Positions 55,868 to 64,000 of a DNA stretch of 64,000 bases are shown here, one piece after another. The DNA is from Asterias rubens. Lineage: Eukaryota; Echinodermata; Asteroidea; Forcipulatida; Asteriidae. A program made the translations under genes and the position numbers. Location: assembly GCF_902459465.1 (NCBI RefSeq), contig NC_047076.1, positions 12,656,146 through 12,720,145 on the forward strand, written 5' to 3'. The notes under the pieces were generated by a model that ran no database searches, had not been told where the DNA came from, and saw only the letters and a list, made by a program, of their open reading frames with translations. Within the stretch, counting starts at the first letter, position 1; the number at the start of each line of letters is the position of its first letter.

Positions 55868-57039
55868 GTAAGTGGGTTTTGGAAACTTTAGCCTCGAGAG
55901 GCCATTTCAGACACAGCTGGATTTGATGTTGCTCCTGGGAGGAAATATAATGTCAAGTAAAGATCAAACATGTTTGCTGGAGCCAGTGATGGGGAAATGT
56001 TTTTACTGGAGATGTTGAAAAAGTCAATAATAATGCCCTGCTGCACAACGTTGTTTAAAGACAAGGAAGATGCTTTGGTGATGATAATTTTCTGTTGTGC
56101 TCGTTTGTGGTCATCACTTAAGCAGTCTTTTTGATAAACAGATTCTCTTTGGATGCTAACATGTTAACGATTTCTCCTATTCAGCTGATTTCTTCTCATA
56201 TTAACTCAACATTTAAAAACACTATACCAAATCATTGAAAGTTTGTAATTTCCTCTTTTGTGGTGAATACAGGTTGGAAGATATATGTTTGTTTAGTGTC
56301 ACTCTGTTCCTTTAACTGCTATTGCGGTTGATATTGCTTTGATACCGCTTAAATACCACGTGTTGACATATCACGTTGTCCCAGATGAAATATTATAAGA
56401 TGCAATATCATTTGTAAAGGCTTCGGGATCAGGACTTTAAAATCAATTGGGACTTGCATAGATGTAATGTTGTTTTGACAGTCTATTAACACCACCTATT
56501 TAACGAACTGCTAATGTCTATAACAACATTAATTATAAATGATGAAATGCATTCCTGATCTGCAGATTACAATGGAAATATTAAACGCTTTATGACGGCT
56601 GCCACAAGTGCAGTTATAAGCCTGTCGAAGGGTTTTGAGTACGCATAATAATTCGAGTGCTGGGAAAGGGGGAAAGTTGAAACATTGTTAAAGCTCCTGA
56701 CGATGACGAGTAGCAAGCTAGTCGAAACGTTGAGACGAATTTAAGAACTGACTCCGCGGTAGTGCAGTTATCACGGTCCTATAACCTAAAGTACTAGTCC
56801 CAGTCTATGTATGTACCGTCCGCCCGGGTTATAGTTAAAAAAGCAGGACAGTTCTTTTCAGAACTGAGAAGTCTCCCGAACCCCCGAACAATTCTGCTCC
56901 GCGGTAGCAGAATTAAGAAAGACAGTTCTCTAAGAACAAACTCTTTTTGGCAATTATATACACACATTGTGATTAAAGTTGGTTTTTTAATGAAATAGAC
57001 AAATGACAAGTTGTATAGAGGAAAATGTTATTTTCTCAG
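55868..57039. other. Non-coding stretch; Penelope-like/hammerhead-like trace at 56694-56745
   Basis: CTGACGA (56697) and CGAAAC (56723) flank a pairable stem (TAGCAAGCTA between GAC and GTC), as in the hammerhead-like region of Penelope-like elements. Downstream, AGTTCTTTTCAGAACT and related words repeat. The cleavage-site side is not conserved. Confidence 0.25.
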
Positions 57040-57254
57040 CTCGCATCAAAACAACAAGAAACATGCAATAATAGCAAAGTAAGTCTAATAGAAGTGCAGG
57101 CTATGTTTAATTTTCAGATTCGGGTCCTAGGGAAAAAGGAAAATAAAACTTCTTTAAACTGATGAATTAGACACTTTACAAACCATACAGGGAAAGGTTC
57201 TTTTTTTTCTCTAGCTTGCATTAATGTTATTATGCTACATAAGAGTGCTCTTAC

Positions 57255-57484
57255 TTTAAGTGTGTCACATCCATGCATAAAGACTTCTTAACCTGGGGGT
57301 TCCGGGTGCAACACACGTCAGCCCTTCTCCCATTCGAGTGAGGATTAAACCTAAAAATTGCGGTTGGCTTTAAAGGTGGTGTAATAATAACTGAAGACTG
57401 TTGTTTAGGTGACTTGCTATGACCGTCTCGAGATAGTGGGAATTGGGTGTGAACATTTGGATTGATCTGAACCATGTGACACAT
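57255..57484 (-). CDS. Weak candidate first coding exon (minus strand)
   Basis: ATG at 57484 in the good context GTCACCATG opens 76 codons plus two bases, up to a donor-like AAA|GTAAGA at 57254. The peptide is Pro/Lys/Ser-rich (SPKQQSSVIITPPLKPTAIF) and not low-complexity. No homologue recognised and no next exon found. Confidence 0.25.
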
Positions 57485-59450
57485 GGTGACAATTATTTGT
57501 ATTTGTATTTATTTTTAAGCCCTTGTGACTCAGAGTAAATTTTCATAGGTCTACATTCGTATGTTTTATAACGTTGGTTACTGCAAAAAACTGGGGGTTG
57601 ATTTTGAAACCATGGGTGTTGCAATATACTATAAGATACCCAGGAGAGAATAAACACCATTGGATACATTTAATAGCAGATAATGTGGTAATATTTCAAC
57701 AGACCTTGGTTTAGTTTTTGATTTTAATTTTAAATTTAAATGTGCAAGTTTGACACCCAAGTTTTCGAAGGGTCAAAATCAACATTCAAACTTTATTTAT
57801 TTGCCTATCGATTTTTGTCTTTTTTTGTACCAAGGGTAGCCCCATCAAATGCCAATGAACTGTTCTCCCTGGCGGCCCAAATCATTTTTATCAAGCAAAG
57901 ATATTGTGTTTATACGGCCGACGTGGACAGATTCGATGGCATTACACTTAAAATTGTCATTTAAGTAGGAACGTTCATTCAATGCAAGATTAGTTTTAAT
58001 TGAAAATATAAACGGTGACCTTTGCGTTGATTGAAAGCTTTGGTCTTCAGATTTCTTAGGATTATGTTCTTTTACAGAAAATGAACGATGAACCTTGACA
58101 GAGTGCGTATTCTTTATACACACGAAGACGTCGCATGTGTGAGGAGTAATATTTTATTGTGGAAGCTAAAGAACTTGTTTGTAGATTTATGAATCATCTT
58201 CAGCTCACTGCCGGGGACAAGGCAGACCCCACCCGACAGCTTTTTTGAAGAAAGTAAAAATAACAATTTAACAAAATAATAAAATCATTTTTTAAAATTA
58301 TTTTTCACTTACAAAATCTGACCATCAGACACTCTTAAAACTTCCGGGTCAGAATATTGACCCGGAACTGGTTCCCCTTGAACTGACCCCTTTACAGATC
58401 AGAATGACCCGAAATCTAAGTCAGACTGGCCCAGGAGAGGGTCGAGTTGGCGCGAAATCTGAGTTGAACCATCACTTTTCGGCCCTGATCTTAAAAAGGT
58501 CCAGGCCCCCTTGGACCCCGAACCGTGGTCGATTGTGAACCGTTTTTCTTTTACGTATACGCTAGTTTAGTTCGTCAACACACACATCCCTGGTTATAGT
58601 TCTGTACGTTTCGAGAAACCCCCCCCCCCCCATATAGGGCTAAAGTTACTGTACTTTATTTAACGAAGCTTTATAGATACTTGTCGTTGTGTTTATGTTT
58701 GTCAGTATGATCTGCCATGCAATCTCCATGTTTGATGTAAACATTGGGACATGAAGTACACTGAATACTGCACTTCGAATGTGCATTAATTACTTTCTAT
58801 AATTTATAGAAGCCTCGATCAGCTTGGAATAGTCGTCATGTACGATATACCTGGGGAAACGAATAACAAACCGCATTTGTAGAGTACCATAACACTTTGT
58901 TTCTGAAAACATAAATTTAATTTGACTTCCCGGTGTATATGTAACCTATTCCTCATAATGAATTACATTTTTCTATTAAAACACAATAACAAATTAACCT
59001 CTTAACATTCAGACCCTTATTAAGTGCTACATAATTCGGTTCCATTCATACAAACTTCAAAACCTTCTATCAAAAAAAAGTGTTTTTCTTTTGTCCAAGC
59101 GCCTTGAGCACGTTACTGGCGGACGTGCGATAAGACTCCAATCTGTGTAACAGTAGTATGATATACCAAAATATCTAATATGACATTTTTGACACTCTAT
59201 GTATACACAAGTTTACTATCAAGCCCCTGTAAAAATTTTATCCACTGGCGACACAAATATATGCTTCCTAATAGTCACAACCATCTGCTTATTGCCTAAA
59301 GACATTGCTGTTCTGAAGAACAAAAAAATGAAAATCAACGGTCGATCGTTGCCGAACCATCTTGCACTGAAACGTCTTACATAGGCGAATGCCTACCGCG
59401 ACTACATGCACGTAGTGATTACGGCAATAGTATTCATAATAATTTTTCTT
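57485..59450. other. Non-coding stretch, nothing recognised
   Basis: 58340-58520 holds repeated TGACCC/GGGTC words (about seven) in a GC-richer block. A C run is at 58619-58631. No gene supported. Confidence 0.4.
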
Positions 59451-59550
59451 AAAGGCACTGAACACATTTGGTATTTGATCAGGACCAGTATCCTCACTCG
59501 GTTTGTTCCAGCATTATGCATAAAATAACAAACCTGTGAAAAATTTAACA
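59451..59550 (-). mobile_element. MITE family A, terminal fragment
   Basis: TTAAAGGCACTGAACACATTTGG followed by ATTATGCATAAAATAACAAAC; the rest is missing. Confidence 0.75.
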
Positions 59551-59574
59551 GAAAAGTAGATGAACAACAACGCT

Positions 59575-59893
59575 GATATAATTGGGGCGTCTTTGTCAAT
59601 ACTGATGAATAATTTCCCCCTTTAATCAAATGTGAGTATTTGTTTGCAACACAGTAATCTGTAGTCCATGTATACATGTCACGTTGCCAAAGTGTCTTTT
59701 ACGACTCTTAGAGTCTTACTCTATTCCTTGAGCTTATGAACAGAAAATCACTTATAATTGGGGCATTTTTGCCAATACTTATTGCAGAATGATCCCCCTT
59801 TATGAAATGTGAGTATTTGACCGCTACGTTGTTTGCAACACAGAATTCTGGTCGATAGTCCCTGTATACATGTCACGTTGCCTAAGAGTATCT
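59575..59893. repeat. Imperfect tandem duplication, ~180-bp period
   Basis: ATAATTGGGGC(G/A)T, CCCCCTTTAT, AAATGTGAGTATTTG, GTTTGCAACACAG and TATACATGTCACGTTGCC occur in the same order in both copies (59578-59690 and 59755-59882). Confidence 0.8.
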
Positions 59894-62740
59894 TATGGCG
59901 ACCCACTGAAGAGCCCTTTGCAGTATTCGCTCGAACCAACAGTATCCCCTGAGCAGTTTATCTGGAACAATTAAAGATTGATCCCCAGGGAAACGGAACC
60001 ATTCATAACTAGACATGCAGTTTTGTAAAAATAAACACTAGGTCAAAGATTGATTTGTATAGTGGGAGAATATAATTACAGATATATGAAATATGCTAAA
60101 TATTAACGTCAAAACCAATGAATACCGCTTTCCTTACCAAACAAATATATAACCTTGAATTTTTGGTTTGGACAGGAATCGAGATATATTTAATCAGGTC
60201 ATTAACAAATACAACTGAGATATCGGTATTCAAAATAAAACTATACGAAAGAAGTAAGAAGATACAATAACACAGTATTAATAATATTTAAATTGCACAA
60301 CAACGCTAAAGGATGCTATTATGGATGCTGGCAAATGCAGATACTTCCAAGAAACTAACAGTAATTTCCATTGTGAAGAATTTTACTTTTACTTGGAACT
60401 TCTGGTTGGATACGCAGCGAGATTTGTGGAAATTTATATGATTTCTGCCTTGCAGTTATTATCGAGTAGAAGAGAGTTTTATAACAAATCTCCCCAAAAC
60501 CAACTCGAGGTGCGGTTAAATATAAGGTTACGTCAAAGTTTAAAGTGAAAAGGAATTATGTAAACGTACCGTTGGCATTTTGTCGTAATAGTCATCATTC
60601 TCTGGGATTGTACGTGACTTTTCCCGTATACATAAAACCAACGAATACTTTGATTCAATGGCTAGCTAAAGTTTAACATTTCCCAATCAGTTTTATGCAG
60701 CTCTGCAAATATTGGCTCGGTAAGATTTGGCACGGACGTCTGAAAACCAAACCACCGTGATTAAACGGTGGAGGCTGTTAGCCTAATATTTTGTTCCTCT
60801 TCTTGGACATTGTCGTTAACAGCTTGAGGGAAGTCTAATTACAGTCTACATGAATGACTGGGCATCATCACACATCCAAATCTTAGTTATGAATGATGCT
60901 CGAGGGTGCCAATACAGAATATAATAACCCATGAGCTAGAAGAGTAGAAGACATCACGAATAATCGAATGGTTTGGTTCAGTCACGTTTTTTCTCAGCAA
61001 TTCTGAGTTTGTCTTAAAGTGCGAATTAAACCGTCGGTCCTGTTGGCGATATAGGTTGGTTTGATTTTGTAGTATGTGGCACAGAATCAGTGAGTCGTTG
61101 AACGAGGTTGACTTGCCTGTTTTATTTAGAGAACGAGGTTGGCTTAATGTTTGTTTGTTAAGAATTTTACACTTGTATCTTTTTAAATAACTCTGTTCGA
61201 ATTACTGTTGGTATCAGCCATCTTTTTGGTTTGATCTTCAATAACATTATAATATTGATAAACAAGAGAAGTGTACAAGTGTAGTAAGAATGATTTCTCT
61301 GAAGGGACATAACTTGAATTTTTCAAGCATTTACGATTTTACCGCCTTATCTGCATCAAATATAGTCAGCATAACTGTAGAATTTACAGTTTTGCCTGAG
61401 TTAATGATGATGTATCTTTAAATGTAAGCCGATACGCTTTTCAGTCTCAAGGAAACAGCCCACCCGTAAAAGTGTCAAGAAAGTAACTGCACTCCTGCTG
61501 TTAAGATTCATCCCTTTACCCCGGACATCGACGTTCTCGAGTAGTTTAAAAGCGATAATAGCACTTCATGTGTGCATTCCCGCAAGTAAACGTATTGCAT
61601 TACATGTATTTTGCTGTCACAGACTACGTAACCTGCGACATTATAAATATGTTTACAAAAGAGCCACATAGCCTGGACTTGCTGCTACACAGCACACTGA
61701 ATGAAACACAGAATATTTACTGTTTGATTTCTAAATACATCTTTACAAACAAATTCAATTTTGTTGCTCTCATGTTCGGTACCTTCTGGAGACCAAGGTC
61801 AAAACAAAAAGGGAAAATAAAAGGACCTCATTGGGAAATTCTAAAGACCGGGGTTCCCCACAAGGAATTGTGTGTACAAAGTCTATGGGGATATCTTCAG
61901 TACAGTGACAATGGAAAAACAAAAGATGTCTCCACACATGGATTCAAAGGAGGGAATGCTTGAAGTTAACTTGTTTGTTGATCAATTCTTATGCACAATA
62001 ATCAAGTTTTATTTCAACGAACGAGTGATCTTTTTTGGTGAAACTCTTTCCAGAGATCCTGCCTTTTTTTCAATTGTTTGACATGCGAGTTCGAAAGAGA
62101 CCACACTGACTCTTTTTAGAGCCAGCCCTCCCACACTAGAGATTTACTTATGGTTGTACCTGCAAGTTTACTATTCATTTTTGTAGTTTCTTCCTATTTG
62201 AATTTCTGTCACTCTATACTGCTGACACCAAAACAAGAGATAGGGGGCCTATCATGCACACATCTCAATTGATATAACATAATGTTTCCGTCACTGCATG
62301 CACGCTAGTATGACGCCATGGCCAGCCAGGCATGTTCTGAGGACAGGATGTGCAAAATGCTCTCCGCATGTGTGACTGCATTAAAGCAACACTTGCGGAC
62401 GTTTGCCAATGTATGGGCTAGCTCCTTGCGGTAGAGGCCTATATCGAATTGAACTCGTCAGCATTTCTCCCGATACATTAACACACAAGTCCGAGTTGCC
62501 TGAACATCTGACGTCACATCACACTTCGAGGCTCGTGAGTAACGCCAGAGAGAGTGGACTCTAGCCTAGGTCGATCCCCGTCCATAGTCGCCTTTAACCT
62601 ACATTCATTTTACTTTTAGAGATACGCAGGCAACTTCTGCACCAACATTCATTGCATGCAAGTACATGTAGATGTCGGAACATAATTATGTGGCAGTGCA
62701 TGCAGACGAGCGAAGAAAGTAAGCTTTCCATACCTGTGTT
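59894..62740. other. Long non-coding stretch
   Basis: No gene supported; open frames at 60321-60548 and 61568-61963 lack recognisable domains. TGACGTCA (CRE) lies at about 62510, upstream of the promoter at the right end. Confidence 0.35.
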
Positions 62741-62743
62741 GTG

Positions 62744-62970
62744 ATTGGTAAGCTTACGCCTGTCCACGTTTATCCAATCAAATCGTATCCAATTATTCAT
62801 TGGTTGTGGATACCAGTACCAGTCCGACCAGTACACTTCGCAACTTTAATGCAACCGCGTGCGGTTTATAACGCCCGCTGTGATTGGCTGCACCCCGTAC
62901 CGGTCACCGCAAAAGTATGCGCGGCAATATTTCAACGCAGTTTTGATCACGGGGCTGTATTTTTATAGTA
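62744..62970 (+). promoter_or_regulatory. Core promoter with five CCAAT boxes and a TATA box
   Basis: CCAAT or its complement occurs at 62744, 62774, 62789, 62799 and 62883, a dense NF-Y-type cluster. GTATTTTTATAGT (62958-62970) is a TATA-like element. The stretch is followed about 25-30 bp later by the start of a CpG-richer transcribed-looking region with a splice donor at 63152. Confidence 0.55.
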
Positions 62971-62994
62971 TCGATCGCAGCACCCGACCATGCC

Positions 62995-63151
62995 GTTTTC
63001 GTCATCCGTCGTCTGGAATCGCTGAACGCAACGTCAGTTTTTAGAAAACCTAGTAGTACATATAGACGGTTAGTTGTCTGATCTAAGCACAGCAGTCGGT
63101 CAGCCGTGTTTCTTTCAGCTGCCGATACCTACACCGCATGTACCCGAGCAG
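62995..63151 (+). other. Candidate first exon of a gene leaving the window
   Basis: From the expected start about 30 bp behind the TATA box to the donor GAGCAG|GTGAGC (63152). An ATG at 63138 starts MYPS and remains open into the donor (AG left over, phase 2). An ATG at 62990, at or just before the expected start, opens a 12-codon frame. The gene continues past 64000; product unknown. The remaining 63152-64000 shows no further exon. Confidence 0.4.
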
Positions 63152-64000
63152 GTGAGCGTCCAGTGTGTACGAACTAAGTCTGAATGCCTGCGATCAACCT
63201 CTGAGATATTTCTCCTGACATCGTCACCTGCAGTTGCACTGCACATCACACTGAGATGTCGACCTAACTTACTTTCAGAAAACTGACTGACCTTTATGTT
63301 GTATATGCTTGATATGCTTGTGTTTGCAATACACAGGCTGTGCATATAGAGCGGATGGTATTTTGTCCACCCGAACTGCATATTATTGTGTGTCTGCGGC
63401 ACAGTGATTAAACGCAAAATCAAGAATACATCTGAAAAATGTCTTTTAGTTCAAAAGGTATGAGAAGGTCTACATGGCTTTTGAATTGAGTGGCCTGCGG
63501 GTATAGCACACAGCTGCTGTCCGCGCTTTGCTTTCGTTGTACGGCAACCTATAATCTCGCTCAATTGCGGAGCCCTGCCCGAGTGTTGTGTGTACGATTG
63601 CTGCGCAGTGCTGAACTGCATTGAGGCTAGGCCACAAGTATTGTAATCTCCGACGTAGACGCTGCTACATGCTACACCTACAACTATACTACACACTGAG
63701 CAACGACTACTGATGCTACACATCCACATCATTGTGCCGAGTGGAGGACTGCCAACACTGATGCCACGACAGGCCTGCCAATTATTCTGCTCTTCGTCCC
63801 CGGGATAAGCGAGCCGTAAACAAGCCAATTTTCATGCTCATTTTCTAGACAACCCGTAGCCGACAATCCTGACGCATGTTTTTTTCATCCAAGTAGGAGA
63901 AAGAGATAGACACGAACCACCCCACTAAACATCACCAGCTCAACCAGGGATACCACGCGGGTTCCCCCAGCTAGACTAATTCTAATCAATGTACGTTGTT

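Overview
This is an animal nuclear genome window, AT-rich and intron-rich, in which most identifiable sequence is transposon-derived. The gene content (a stonustoxin-like perforin-type gene, ZC3H10-type CCCH zinc-finger genes, a CR1/L2-like LINE whose ORF begins with a signal peptide and a 2A-like NPGP motif) and the abundant TTAA-flanked MITEs point to an echinoderm, most likely a sea star. The species assignment is inference; the sequence alone does not prove it.

Left part (1-18 kb): about 5.6 copies of a ~475-bp tandem satellite (1-2688). Then small foldback elements and MITEs, and a minus-strand stonustoxin/neoverrucotoxin-like gene (main exon 5918-8028, probable upstream exon 10222-10303). 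An 11-residue tandem repeat sits in the gene, apparently inside its thioredoxin-like domain. A nearly full-length LINE (about 10350-13960, minus) is inserted about 45 bp upstream of that upstream exon. Its ORF is open but carries an in-frame deletion behind the reverse-transcriptase palm. Degenerate LINE and SINE remnants follow, then a 603-bp MULE-like foldback element with a perfect 9-bp target duplication, nested in an older TTAA-type element.

Middle part (20-32 kb): three plus-strand ZC3H10-like paralogues in tandem (22488-23417, 27509-28522, 29431-30534). Each has its whole reading frame in one exon just downstream of a splice acceptor. Candidate non-coding leader exons lie upstream (21079-21157 and exons ending at 20567 or 26759). 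The third gene is the most canonical; the other two are divergent (four fingers, or an altered third finger). MITEs lie between and directly behind the genes.

Right part (32-64 kb): mostly intronic or intergenic. Two short exons at 34223-34314 and 41047-41124 join in phase to start a plus-strand gene that I do not recognise. Weaker exon candidates occur at 55710-55867, 57040-57078 and, on the minus strand, 57255-57484. A 48-bp minisatellite, more MITEs, SINEs and LINE tails fill the rest. The window ends with a convincing promoter (five CCAAT boxes, a TATA box) and a first exon with donor at 63152, reading out of the window. No prokaryotic operons, CRISPR arrays or rRNA genes are present.
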